Assembly: GCA_008711295.1 (NCBI GenBank) | Contig: VUYV01000156.1 | Location: 720,174 to 784,173, forward strand | Direction: 5' to 3' | Source of the DNA: Anarhynchus alexandrinus | Lineage: Eukaryota; Chordata; Aves; Charadriiformes; Charadriidae | DNA length: 64,000 nt | Shown here: piece by piece, positions 45,301-57,600 of the stretch | Numbering within the stretch: the stretch's first letter is position 1 | Layout of the letters: every line of letters begins with the position of its first letter | The notes under the pieces: model-generated | Database searches by the model: none | What the model was told of the DNA's origin: nothing | Seen by the model: the letters and a program-made list of their open reading frames with translations, nothing else | Made by a program: the position numbers and the translations under genes

Positions 45301-48300
45301 CCACTGGTATAAAGAAGGATTATCACAAGCAATCCGATTCATCAAAACATATAGCAGATGTAGAAAAAAGTGGAAAACCAGCTTGCTCAAGTGAAGACAA
45401 GAAAATCACTCCAGGAATTCTCTTAGAAAAATCTTTGGTTGAGAAGAGTGAAAAACCCACTCCTAAAAATGCAGAAGACTCTCTAATTTACCAAAGAATA
45501 GAGCCGAGATATGAAATCTTTCAGACGTGTGGTGAAAGAGCTCTTAGTGAAGCCATTACAATGGCTCCTGAAAAAAAGGCCATGACACTCAGAACTAGAA
45601 AATCGTCTGTGAAGGAGAATAAAACTGATGAGGATGTGTTACACACTGGTCAGTCCGCTAGAACAAGTAGTAAAACTCTCTACTTGAAAGAAGATAAGAT
45701 TACTTCAGAAGCTAGAGACACAAAAGTTTTTACAAGCAAGTCTGCGTTGAGAGAACCTGCTGATTTTTTCTCCAGTGAATGCACTTTACCTGAACAGAAA
45801 AAAGACTCTAATAAAACTGAAACCGAACCGATGTTAATAGCGGAGAAAATAACTTATTCTACAAACAAAAGTAAATTTTTGGGAATGAATGAAAAAGTAA
45901 ACAAACTACATTCTGAAGTTAAAAATGATAAGAGTGAAGTCTCTTCCATGGAGAAGACAGAGGGGTCTAATATGATTAAATGCTCCTCTGAGAAAAGGAG
46001 TTTCAGACCAGGTGGGACAGACAGCTATGAATTCAGAACCAACTTTGATGGTGAAGGTATTTCAACAAGTGTAAGCAAACATGAGGCCCAGTCCTCTTCA
46101 GTGCTTTCAAGGGGACAATTTTGTGAATCTTCCAGTAGCTACCATCCTGATGCAAAAGTGCTAACCGCTAATAAAGAGGAATCTAGGGTCTTTGGTTTGA
46201 GGAAAAGCCTAGACTTAAATTGCAAAGAACAAGACTTTAGCTTAGGTAGTACAGCTCGTGAAAACAGTGAAAAAGTCAGAGTAATAGATCCAGAAGAAAA
46301 AGTCAGGAGAACCAGAAGTAGCGTTTCTGACTTGAAGATTTCTGAAAGGTGGAGGAGGAGGACCTTGCCTCAGGATTCTTTCAAGACAGAAGAAGTCGTC
46401 TGGCTCACTCCTGAAAATACCAAAAGACTGAGTCGGACAGATTCATTGCAATTGGATGAAGGTTCAGTTAAAAAGAGAAGCAAAAAAAGCAAAGAAGGGG
46501 TGGAAGGGAATGAGGCAAACCAAACCGTTCTTGGCAGTCCTGAGGATTACTTGAAAAATCAGAGTTCTGCCTTTGAGCCAAAGGCAACTTATTTTGCAGT
46601 GACTTATCAGGTTCCTGGTAACAAAAAGGAAAAAAGCTTTGTTGGTACTCCTAGTGCAGGTGAAACTAATACAATTTCTAGCTCAAGTGAGGGAGCAACA
46701 ATTAATCTGGACCCTGTTTTTCCTGAAAGGTCCAAACCTTTATTGCAGCAACCAAATAAAAATTTGACGAGTACAAATTGTAGAGGAGACTCACGGGAAG
46801 TGCATATTAACAAGGATTGGGTCAAAGAACAGGACAAAGATGATATTTTTTCCAAAAACATTGCATTTGGTAATTTTCACGTATCTAGGAAAGATAACCA
46901 ACAGTATCATGAAAGAGGTCTGGATCATTGTAAAGAGAAAATTATAGATGTTGATGCTTTCCTGTTAAAACAGGATCTGGAAAATACAGCTCAACTTGAG
47001 CTCAAAAGTAGCAGAAGAAATGTTTCTTCTTACCATGAACCCAGATCCCCCTTGCGTTTTGCACAGTTACATAAAGACAGTGAACTAGTCCCCCAGAAAA
47101 AGAGTGAAAATAATTATGATCCATCTGGAAGGAAGGCCGAGGATGGTTACAGATCCCAAATTCTTGATATCGATGCGCTTATGGCAGAATACAAAGAAGA
47201 ATCAGTGAAGGCCAGTAACGTTCAAGACAAGCTCTCTGGAGATCACAGTTCATTTAGTAGGGAGAAGTCAAAGAACAAAAGAAATGTGTCAGATAGGACA
47301 ACTTCTTCCTATAGCTGGAAAGAATGGAAGGGATCAGATCACTATTCCATTAATAACAAACAAGGTGACTGTGCAGAAGAGTACCACAGGCCAGAGAAAT
47401 TAATTCTGAATGAAAAGAGCAAAGAGAAACTGGAATCACGTAGCCCTGAATTTGATAAACCAAAGTCCAAAGACAAAAAGTTCAGCCCTCCTTACTGGGG
47501 AAATCCTAGCAGCTCTTTTTCAGATAAGTTTGTAAATTCACCTGTGGAGTTCGCTAGGAAGAAAACTTTCATCATTGATGAGGATGAAGAAGTGAACTTA
47601 ACTTCCAGCAACCGAAGTTCAAAATTTGTAATTGATAAGGTACAACCTATAAACGCAGTTGGTACAGACCAAAGGCTGGAAGTTAATTTTGCTTCCAAGT
47701 TGTCCATAAAGGCAGATGATGGCCTCTTACAGAAGAAGTCGGTCACAAAAGAACAGTTCTTAGAGGTGACTCCAGAAGGTGATTGGAGCAAAAACGTAGC
47801 AAGGAGCTCTATAACGAGGAATAAAGACACTGCAAATAAGATGACATGTGAGAATGACTCTTCTAATGTGAAAAGTAAAACTGATTGGAAGAACTATACA
47901 TCTGGTTTGACAAGTGGACTCCCAGATTTAAGACGATCTTATTCAGAAAAGAGCCGCCAAGGAAAAGACAATCTACCGCTTCTGCAAGAAGTAAGGGGAA
48001 AAAAGGATCCGTACCGACCCACGCACAGCTTCCCATTGGAAAGTGCAGTCAATGGGTGGAAACACAAGATACCATCTCCGTCAGAATCATTCTTCCATGA
48101 GGATAAAAAGGTATTACCAAATGGTATCTATGTGTTCCCTGTAACTAAAATGGAAAGTGAGGAGAAGCTTTTATTACGTCTCTATACCGCTTTTCAGTGT
48201 CAGCTCTGACGGTGCAGCAAGTGAGCAGATACATACTTTTCAAGAGAGTTCATTTCCTTTTGTGTTGCAGTTTCTTGAGGAATTTGTATTGTACTAGATG

Positions 48301-48889
48301 ACTAGATTTTTGTTTCAAGTGTGTAAATATTTATTGATGTTTCCATGGAGAGCTTGAAAACGCTTTAAAACATGTGCGTATTCCTTTATTAATGCTATGA
48401 ACCTAGAATGTTAAGTTGTTAACTCTGCAATTTTATAATTATTTGAAAAGTAGTAGTTTGGTTTTATTTTATAGTTGTCAACAGTGATGGTGTTGTTTTT
48501 TTTTTTTTTACTGGGTGAATGGCCCTCGTTTGAATATGAAACGTCACTGCTGATACTGACTTTGGTGAAATGCAAGTGATTCCCTCAACACAGTGACAGA
48601 CAATGCAGTAGTGCATAGCCAGTGGGACATTGGTGACTATAAAGTTTGTCCATTTTACATTTTCAGCTTTGAACTTCCTCTGGTTTTTTTTTCAAAAGGG
48701 TATTTTGTATACATATGTATGTGTATGCATGTATAGGTAACAACATACATAACTTTGTTTCAACAGGCTTCTAGGAAAGAGTGGACCAAGCAGAGTTCAG
48801 AGAAAACAGACGGCACAGACCTTTCCTTGGTTTCTACTCAGAGAAGCCGCCACAGTTTTTATAAGGACAGAAGGACAGATAACGGGACG
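40732..48889 (+). CDS. KIAA1671: KIAA1671 homologue (tankyrase-binding-protein-like, disordered), spliced; C terminus beyond window
   Basis: Four exons (40,732-42,338, 43,519-43,612, 44,895-48,110, 48,767-48,889) join in one frame to give residues 1-1680. Mammalian KIAA1671 has about 1,800 residues and a C-terminal domain shared with tankyrase-1-binding protein TNKS1BP1 (from memory), so that domain should lie beyond the last donor. The start MATRVE matches the remembered family N terminus, and ATG 40,732 has A at -3 and G at +4. The protein is Ser/Lys/Glu-rich and looks disordered, with no membrane segment or signal peptide. Visible motifs are RP[LV]S at residues 228, 276, 312 and 527, the last two extended as RPLS[MV]DLT, and [IL]D[VI]DA[FL][LM] at about 1251 and 1324. 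Function is not established. Position after SGSM1 on the same strand agrees with vertebrate synteny. Confidence 0.85.
42339..43518 (+). other. KIAA1671 intron between coding exons 1 and 2
   Basis: 1,180 bases, from GTAGGT to TTGTCTTAG. AT-rich, with an AATAAA at about 43,215. No gene or repeat recognised. Confidence 0.8.
43519..43612 (+). CDS. KIAA1671: KIAA1671 second coding exon
   Basis: A 94-base exon with acceptor TCTTAG at 43,518 and donor GTAAGA at 43,613. Its first base completes Met536; it then encodes 31 residues beginning FSSPTPSSEAKPEKPAETR, ends on Lys in phase 0, and is rich in Ser, Glu and Pro. It is short, but the frame and both splice sites fit exactly. Confidence 0.82.
43613..44894 (+). 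other. KIAA1671 intron between coding exons 2 and 3
   Basis: 1,282 bases, from GTAAGA to TTCTTGTTCCAG. AT-rich. Nothing else recognised. Confidence 0.8.
44895..48110 (+). CDS. KIAA1671: KIAA1671 large third coding exon (1,072 codons)
   Basis: A single 3,216-base exon, phase 0 at both ends, encoding residues 568-1639. Open throughout, Ser/Lys/Glu-rich and without a folded-domain signature. Basic phospho-site-like patches occur (RRTRSSVSDLK, RLSRTDSLQL, DLRRSYSEKS). Two copies of the [IL]D[VI]DA[FL][LM] motif lie 73 residues apart, and the acidic IIDEDEEV follows at about 1460-1467. Donor AAG then GTATTA at 48,111 is weaker than average; reading through it would add 33 codons before TGA 48,207-48,209. 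Confidence 0.87.
48111..48766 (+). other. KIAA1671 intron between coding exons 3 and 4
   Basis: 656 bases, from GTATTA to TTTCAACAG. The first 99 bases stay open in frame and then stop at 48,207-48,209. A poly(T) run lies at about 48,497-48,509. Confidence 0.8.
48767..48889 (+). CDS. KIAA1671: KIAA1671 fourth coding exon in window
   Basis: 123 bases, 41 codons, phase 0 at both ends. Acceptor TTTCAACAG at 48,766 and donor ACG then GTATGT at 48,890. It encodes ASRKEWTKQSSEK at the start and RSRHSFYKDRRTDNGT at the end. The basic SFYKDRRTD segment looks conserved and leads towards the C-terminal tankyrase-binding-protein-like domain, whose exons were not found in this window. Confidence 0.8.
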
Positions 48890-51413
48890 GTATGTTATTT
48901 TGGAGGAAGTTCTTGGGCAGGGGCTAGGGGAGAGGTAAGGGAGATGCAGCCTGGCTTACTCCAGTCTGCACTGGTTTCCTTTTTGTAAATAGCTGTGAAA
49001 GAAAGTATGTGTCTTCCTAGCAGAAGGAGCAGATGCGCTTTCTGCGGAGTTTAACTGGCAGAGAACGCTTCTCCCTGGGATTCCACCACACTGCTTTATG
49101 CCAAATCTTGGAACACAAAGTATTAACCATGCAGCTTGTTCATCTGTCTTTCTCAGCAAAGAATTTTCATCCTGAACTCTTAAGATGGGTCTAGATCATT
49201 ATGCTTTTTGTTTGTTTCTCAGCTTCAGTAATGAAAATCGTTTCAATTCCAGATTTTTTGGTTTTTTTTCTGGAAGATCATGGAGACAAATAGAACCATG
49301 TCATAGCCTGAAAAATGACGGGTTTAATTTTCTTTCTGTAGGCAACACGCAGTGGAGAATCACAGCTGACTTTTTTGGCAGTCTGATTTGTCTCTTGATA
49401 TGCATAATTTTGGGGTAAATTCCCACTTAAAGTTGTTGGGTGATGTTCTCCTAAGTTACAGAAAGATTTCCGGACTTCAGCCTAAAGATGAATTTATGTT
49501 GGGAAATAGTTAGCATCCTATGTCCAGATGTTGTTCTGAAATACAAAGCAAGGATGTGGATTTTTCCAAAAGTTACATAATAAAAGAAATATCAGAATTT
49601 TCTACGGAAAATAAAGGATTTGAAAAGCACATCAACAGCACAGAACTCTACAATTTTAAGAGAGACATTACTGCTGCCACTGAAATCCTTTCTTACTGGA
49701 AAAACTTGTTTTGAACCACTGCAAGTGCTGTGTGGGATTTTTTTTGGTTTTGGTTGTTTGTTGTTTAACCTTGTGCATGGAAGCAGATTTGATACACTGG
49801 AACAGTACTGTAGTCACTTCAAGAGTGCACTTTTTTGTAACTCTACACATATGTATTTGCAATTTTTGAACGTATGGATGTCCCACATCTTTTCAAAACT
49901 CTTCCACTTGTATGGAGAAGGGGTGACTGAAAGATGTGACTCCGCTGTCCCAAGGTCAAATCTCATCTGTCCTCTTAGTCTGCTAGCACACTCCTGTGGT
50001 GACCGAGCGTATCGCCCGCTGCAGAGATCCTGGGTTTGCGATTACTCATTCTGCTATTTACAGCCCTTTAATAGAGAATAGACAAAAAGATAAAAAACGA
50101 AAGGAACTGAGGGAGATTTTTTTCCCTCTTCTAGTGAAGAAAACACCCAAACCTATAAGGATTTTGTAAACAAGTTTCCCAATAGCAGTTTTGGAAATAG
50201 GCTCATATTGTTCCAATTTTAGTCTTAGGACTTCATGGAAGGTGTCCAAGGGCTGATATCCCCTTGTCTTTCCCATTTTTAGCATGGACTTGAGGTCGAA
50301 TGGTTATCATAGGTGGAGTCTGGGTTATTTACAGAATTGGCAATTATCATTCAGTCCCTAAAAGTTGTTATATGCCATCAGCTTACAGTGCAGATACGTA
50401 AAGATGTTGTTGCCAAGGTAGAATAGGTGGGAGAAAAGTGCTGTCAGAAATAGCGCTGGGATAATTGAACTCTTCAGGTAGCGTACTCGGGTAAATACAT
50501 GACTGTTATTCTCCAACTTGGTCCTTAAGTGTGAGGTTACTGAGAATAAACCTTTGACTTCATCGAGTGTAGCCTGAGACAGGGAGGGAAGGCTGTCAGC
50601 CCCACTAGAAAGCTCCCATGTCCAGCATCCAGTGGAATTCAGTCAGATCCAAGTGCTTTACTCCTTTGTGTTGCTTTGAAAAGCCTAATCGTGGTGTATT
50701 TGTTGCTCTGCAGTGCCATGGTAGCACAAAGGGCAGCCTGGCCCTCGTGCGTATAAATTGGGAGTGAGCAGGTGCAGAGAAGAGATTTTTACATTCGTTT
50801 GGGAGGTGGAAACTCACCATGCCTTCATGTTTTCCGAAGCCCCACATAGATGTTGCAGAAGATTTTGTAGAACTGAACCATTTCTTCTGGCACCAGGGTT
50901 GATACCTTTGTTTTCATTTGGAGAAAATAGAGACTTTTGCTGTGCAGTGGCCGTTCTCATCAGTGCGTTTCAATAGTTCCCTCTGGTGGAGAGATGTGCT
51001 GTAGTGGTGTTTGAGTTTGAGGGATGTGAGAGGTCAAGATAAACCCACAGGAGAATCACAGCAGAGACATATTTCCTCTGAATTTGAATGCAATCTGTGT
51101 TTTGCTTAGTGCATCTTTGAAAGAGGATTAGAAGGAAACCGAACTGCCGCTGTTTTGTTTGAACAGTTTCTAGTTTATCTGTTTAGTTGTGAAGTTACTT
51201 GTTTTTTCTTGTGGCATAATAGACTATAATTGTTTGTGATTTTACTATGGGTGGTACTTTTCTCTGTCTTTAACAAAGAAAATGTTCAGTGCTGTGAATC
51301 TTACAAGGCTGGTAAAGCCTCACAGCCCTCGAAGAGGTGATGTTCCCAGTGGAAAGGAAAGGGGTTCTGTGCTTAGCAGCAGTAGCTTCCAGACTTCTCC
51401 ACCTTCGAAGATT

Positions 51414-51475
51414 GTGGTGAATTAATGACTGTGAATGTATTGGACTGTGGTAAATTAATGACTGTGAACATATCC
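51414..51475. repeat. Imperfect tandem repeat, two copies of a 33-bp unit
   Basis: GTGGTGAATTAATGACTGTG and what follows recurs 33 bases later as GTGGTAAATTAATGACTGTG, with a few differences. A small local duplication. Confidence 0.8.
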
Positions 51476-54400
51476 TACCACCAGTGGTTTATATGCTGGA
51501 ATTTGAGGAAGAATTGGGCTACGGCATTTGTGCGGACTTTAAAAAAAGTCATGCGTTCTACACCCTGAAAAGATGGTTTCTCTCACCATGAATAATAGAA
51601 ATATCACAGTTTGGAACTCCCTCCTTATTTATTTGGGCTGTTCCAGAATAGAGGATAACAAAGTCTGCATTTTAATGTGATGGTCTTTGAGACTGTGGAG
51701 GTGTCATAGTTTAAAACCTTCCAACTGAGAAGATCTTTGAAGACTGACAGATTTGTTAGAGTATATTTTTCTCTGAGGTCAGTAGCACTACATGTCTCGT
51801 GTGCTGCAGAACATGCTACGATCGGCAAAACTATTCCTGTTCTTGTGTAGTTGGATGGTTTAGTGTTCTCCTGTCTGCCTTTTGTTGAGATGCTCAGAAA
51901 GTGCCTTTCGCAGCAGGAGCCAGACGGATACCTGTGTCCTTGGGGTTAGGATCGGAGCTGGACTTCTGCTTTCTGGGGTGCCCGAGTGACAAAGATAGAG
52001 GTTGAACAGCGAGGCAAATTCTTCTAATGTATGATTTCTGTGTGACTATTTTGGCCTTTATTTCTGTTTCTTGGAGATTAGAATAAGTTTATGATTGTAA
52101 GCTTTGTTGTTAGTATTTTTTAACAAGTGACTGACTGCATTATAAATATTACTGCTCATCGTAGTGTAGTGTTTAAACGTTCTATTCCAACATAAGATTT
52201 TTTTTCTTTTCCTTTCCCTTTTCACTCTCTGATACAGCCTGGTTCTAGTAAAGAAGGAACTAGTTTCAGATTTAAAGGCATTCACCTAAGACAGAAATAA
52301 GGAAAAGAATAGAGTTTCTGTGAATAAATGATTTGCGGTTTGCTTTGCTGGAGCGATCAGTATCAAGAAGATGAAACTTTTCTCTGCCTATTTAAAAATA
52401 TTTACTCCTTCATTCAGTCAGATACTCTGTATGTTGTGCTTTAGCCCTGCCTGCATCGCAGTATAGGTATAAAAGTAAAGTTGTTCTTATGTTTTCCCTG
52501 GACAACTGGGATTTTAGCTCACAGAATTAGCTGCAAATGTCACTCGCTAGCGGGCAGAGAGCACGTCCGCGTGGCTTCGTGTGTGGCTTAGAGCACGGCA
52601 CGGCCTTTTCCTTCAGACCTGCAGCGCCATTTGAGGGACTGCGAGAGTCTGTTGTGACAGCCTGTGAAACAAACACGCTCTTGGTTTGCGTAGGCTGTGG
52701 TAAGACTTCAGGTGATTCTGCGCTCTGTGCTGCCTCGGAAGGCACTGCAACTGCAACGTCCTCTGGTAAACCACCTGAATTGCAGAAGTTGTTTTCATGT
52801 GTTGTCTTTCATAACTTGTAGTGATTCCATCACAGCTGACACAGGTCTTTAATTCTCTTGACGTTTGATCACAAACCTCAATTCCTGATGAAGTCATCAA
52901 GACTGATAGGAGTGTTATGAATTAAAAACTGAGGAATGTGTGATGTGGCTCATCCCCAAAACAGAAGTGGCTGCGCTCGCTCTGTTGGGCTGAAGGGATT
53001 GCACCCTTGTCTGGAAACAGAGCAGCTTCAATGCAACTATATGTTTTATAACCAAAATTGCTGCTTTGTGTAGTTGAACCGAAGCACTCTGGTACTAGAA
53101 CTGGAGTAGGCATGAATTATTTTGAAGCCTCTGGTTATATATTTTGTTTATTTATTTTATATTTAACTTTGGTTTTTTTCATTTGGTGAGGAGAATCTGG
53201 TACCCATAATGGTATCCATATAAAGATGTACTTATTTGAAACTCTGATGTGTGGGTGGAAAAGGATTTGTTTAAGAAAATCATGAGTTGACTCTTAAAAA
53301 TATTTTGGAAATTAACTGCAAGGAAGAGAAGATAAATATTTTAGGCATATGTGCAGATGAATTTATAGTTTGGCTTGTCACAGTTCACCAGTTGTTTCCA
53401 GTTCTGGCCGTGACAGGTCTGTCTCTGCCCATTTGAAAAGCGAGTGTTCTCATCTTCTGATTGTATAAAGCCTCTGATATTGCGGCTTCACTCCTTCCCA
53501 GATGGAAACAGACATATGAAAAAATCGTCACGTGCGAATTGTTCTGTTAGCCTAAAAACTGAATCAGCCTGGAAGGAAATCGAGAGAATTGGTCAGCTGT
53601 ACAAGGTCTTATAGGTGGCGATTAGAAAAGTTGGGGGTGTTTTTCTTAACCATCCAGAACCCAAATTTCAAGCAAAGGAGACTGTGGACTCCTGGAAGCT
53701 GTTTTGTGACACCTCTGTGTCGTCCCCCCCTGGGAAAGGTGAGAGCGGAGGAGTTCTGGGAGGGGACGAGGCTGTCGGGGTCCTCCCTGGACTGGCTCCT
53801 GTCACTCGTCTTTCCTTTTCCCATCAAAAAAAGGACATAGGTCAGAAAAGTAAAAACAGATAGAAATGTTATGATTCTTATTTTTGCTTTTCACAAAATC
53901 CCTATTATCATTTGGTGATTAGGCTCTGCTTCCTAGTTCTAAAAACAACCCAGAGGAGGATGACGACCCAGTATTGGTTAATAACTGGGGTTGCCCAGGC
54001 TTTCTTCCTTTTTTGGTAATATTCGTTTGCTGGGAGCATTCCAGTGGTATATAAAAAGACACTTTGTTGTGTCTATTTCTTCTCGTGCACAAAAGACATT
54101 TTTATATTAAAAGCAGGATCTTTTCTTTCATGTGGTTTTTGTTTTTTTTTTTTTCTTTTTCATGTACATTACCAAAAAATAAGGTCAGCTCGCAACCCCG
54201 ACAACTGCGGTGGCGTTAATAGCGTTTCATAACCCAGCCTGCGAAACAGAGTGGGTTTAGAAGCTTCTCTTTCCGTCCAGATGAAGGGGTTTTTAGTGCG
54301 AAACCCAAAGTACTATTATTAACTCTCGACTAACACATCACGGATTACCAAGATGGGAGTAAGCCCGAGCAGTTAGATGCTAAATAACAAGTGGTTGAGT

Positions 54401-54479
54401 CCCACGGTGCCGGTAGCTCAGCAGTAGCTCAGCTGCTGCTCAGAAGTAGCCACAGCATCTGTTAAAGGCACAGAGCTCA

Positions 54480-54633
54480 GCGTGGTGACGTGGGGCCGGA
54501 TAAACACGCGCCGTACATTATTCATGTTGCTTTTAATTGCTCCGGTCTGCTTTTAACTTCTGCTGGAGGCGGGGAAGAGCGGGGAGGCTGACTCGAATGA
54601 AGATGGTTTGGCGTTAACTTTGCGCTGTGGAAG
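54480..54633 (+). promoter_or_regulatory. Candidate internal promoter of KIAA1671
   Basis: CpG density rises within CpG-poor intron DNA. A CRE/UPR-like TGACGTGG is at 54,486-54,493, a GC-box-like GGAGGCGGGGA lies near 54,565 and CGGATAAACACGCGCC near 54,497. It directly precedes the exon-like sequence ending at 54,684. Promoter activity is inferred. Confidence 0.4.
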
Positions 54634-54684
54634 ATGGAGTATTATTACTGTCCACGTTTGCTAAAGTTGCTGCAGTATCTGTGG
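54634..54684 (+). CDS. Candidate alternative first coding exon of a short KIAA1671 isoform
   Basis: ATG 54,634 sits in a strong start context (AAG before, G after), has an in-frame TGA upstream at 54,598-54,600, and encodes MEYYYCPRLLKLLQYLW before a near-perfect donor (TGG then GTAAGT at 54,685). It ends in phase 0, the same phase as the donor of the fourth coding exon, so it could splice straight into the KIAA1671 C-terminal exons. The peptide is compact, aromatic and helical, unlike the surrounding chance frames. Short KIAA1671 transcripts starting inside the gene would be the expected product; I have not verified one. Confidence 0.45.
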
Positions 54685-57600
54685 GTAAGTGTACTCTAGA
54701 ATGTAATTGTGCTTACCAAGTTGGACCTTTTTAACTGTTTTCAGAAATCCTGAGAACGTTCATATGTAGTGATGTTTTTACTTTGTGGTTTCTTTCTGAA
54801 TAGTAACATTAAGTGTGGGATTTATTTTGGGTGAGAAAGGCTATTTTTATCTGTAATACTCACTGAAAATGAGGAGACTGCAGGCGGCTACTAGAATGTG
54901 CCCCAGAAAACCCTCTTAGTAATTGGAATGTCTCCCTTGTTTGTGCCTAACCATAGGAGCTGTAGTTTTGCATACTGTGTGTTAAACAAATGGGAAAGGA
55001 TATTTCTAAAAGCTGTCCGCGGGCTCTGGAGCCTGCTGCTTCCAGAAGCACTGCTCTTTAAGTGAAGTGGCCAGTGCTAATGGCTTTAGGATTGTGGATT
55101 TCTACAGTTCCTTACTTATTTTTAATTTGACTGTGTTAATAGGTTTCGCTTGTCGCAGTGAGCACTTCCTCTTCAAACAATCCTTCGGGCCCCCTTCAAT
55201 GAAAAGCTCTTTTTACCGGGCTGCCCTGGCTGTGCTGGGCTGCCAGCCTGCGAGGGTTACTTTTGCACAGCAAATGCTTTTTGTCAGCTGCTTTCACATT
55301 TATAAAAGATGAATTTGATTTTTAAAGCCTTTATGAATAGATACGATATTGCTTTGAACCTAATTACTTAATGTTTTAATTTCTTCTGTACTAATCAAAT
55401 ACCAGTTTTGCTTTGTTTGTGGCATTGTCGTGCATTAATCTGGCAATTTTCAGCTGTAAATTCAGCATGTAATCAGCACTGACACTTTAAACCTTTTAAT
55501 GTTCGCTGTTTGCTAGCGCGTTTTGAAACTGTAGCAAAGAGTTTAATTTTACAATCCTTGCCTTGTATGTGCTTTGATCAGTAGTGAGATGAGATTCCCT
55601 CCTGTAAATTTTTTGCAGCTGGGAGAGAAAATAGTACTTGAAGAACTTAACATTTTCTTAAAAAACTCTTTTCCTGTTGGAGACTGCAGTATTGTAAAAT
55701 ATGAAAGTCTTTGGAAATGTCTTAAAGATTTTTAATTCAATTAGCTAGATTTTTAAGAGGCAAGCTTTCTTTAAATTGCACATTAAGAATTTAGCAAGAT
55801 ATATCAGACTTTGGTACGATGAGGGGGCGGATGTTCCTCGCGGTTTGATAGTGCAAACTCTGAAAGGGATCTCTGAATGCTTCTGCTTTCGCATGTACCT
55901 GGTTCTTTTCCACAAGGCCCAGAAAAAAAACACAAACCAAACCAAACTTTTTGATCAGTCCAGATCATCACTGGGATGATATCCCATATTGTGCAGTTTT
56001 AGTCTGACAGAACAGATACGTTATATTTTTTGTGTGTATATGCTCTTTTAGAGGCCTTGAAGTATTTCTTAGGCGTTTTCATTAGTGTATACTCTCCTGA
56101 TATGTTGCAAGAAAATATTGGAAGGACAATTGTGATATTCATGATATTAGATATATCTAAAAAAAGACTTTTTAAGGGAAAAGCACAGCTGTGCCTTTTG
56201 TCACTTTCTGTGTTGATGTTACAGCTGAAGGCTCCTAAGGAGATATTTATCAGCTCTCTCTATTTATAATCAGGAGTAACCAGAGCTGTCGGGGTTAGTT
56301 GTCCCGCTTTGTGTTATTTAATCTGTCTTGGGGAGCTAAGGTACTTCATTAGGTAGACATACCTGAAGAAGCTGTAACTCTTAATTAAAAAATATTATAA
56401 TGAAAATCAATTTTTAAAGGTACTATATTGAGTTATTGATGGGTTGCATCTCTTCTGCTGTGTATTTGTTTTACTCCTACACAGCGGTGGAGTTGTTGGG
56501 CATCAGTGGACGCACTCAGTGCCAGCTATCGGCTAATTACTTGCTGATTCCTCTTCTTATCTTTGAATAGGATACGTAGTATTGTGATGTGTAGGAAAGT
56601 TGTCAAAAGAAATCTTCACAGTATTTTTTGAGCACCTTATAGTTCGTGGTGTGCCCGAGTATGTGTGAAATGGTGACTGACCACCGAGAAGTCTGTGTCC
56701 TGTAGTGAGGTGTGTTGAGTGACAGCTCTGAGTTTCTGAAAAGTAGTCTTTGTGTTTTGTTCAGCAGGTTGTATTAGATGCAGGCAGAGTTCTGCCCTGT
56801 AATTCAACCTTGAGCTCCCTTTTCAGTTTGAGTTGTAATAATGAGGAGAAGAGCAAGCTTATCAAACCTGGATCATTTGCACTCTTAATGAGGCACGCTG
56901 CAGGACTCCGAAATACTGCAGCTCGCTCTTGGTTGGTGTTTTCTTTAGTGTAACACGTAACGCTGAAACAGGGATTACTGAGACGCAGGTTCCTAGGGAA
57001 GAGTGAGCATCAGACTTTTTGATGACAGAAGATGGACTAATGAGAGCTGCTGAGGATTATTGCTGCAACTGTACCAACTAGCAAAAAAAAAAAACGAACA
57101 ATAAAGAGAAAGCCAAGAGTGCTGATGGAGCCTTGCAGAATGCTGCATAACGCTTTTCTTTTTATGAGTCTTTAGGATGGCTGTTGAAGAATCCAGAAGT
57201 TCCTGGCTGGTGTGATAACAGAGTCTGGTTTTGGTCAAATTGTTTGATGTTTCTCTGACAGGAGGAAGAGCAGGACTGTTGAACACCACTCTGTGTTTGG
57301 TTCACTCTCAGTAAATTGTCTCTTCATACTGTAAACATGCTCCTCGTCGGGTGAAATTTCTCAGAAGCTTGTGGGTTTGTGACTCCAGCAATATATCAGT
57401 CCTTTGATTCTGACCATTTAGATTATAACCTGTATGGCATACAACTGAGCTTTTGCTGGTGACAGGGGAAGAAGGGTGCAGGCTGCCCCTTGAGCCTGTC
57501 TGCAGCCCTTGGTAGGACCGCGGGTGGTTGCTCCTGCCTTAGCTGTGTATTCCCGTAGGCTGCTGGTGCTGCTGTTTTACCATCCAGCTGGTGTCAGCAC

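Noticed and set aside
48111..48209. Treating 48,207-48,209 as the real KIAA1671 stop
   Set aside because: A canonical acceptor and an in-phase exon follow at 48,767, and the family protein is longer. Kept only as a possible retention isoform.
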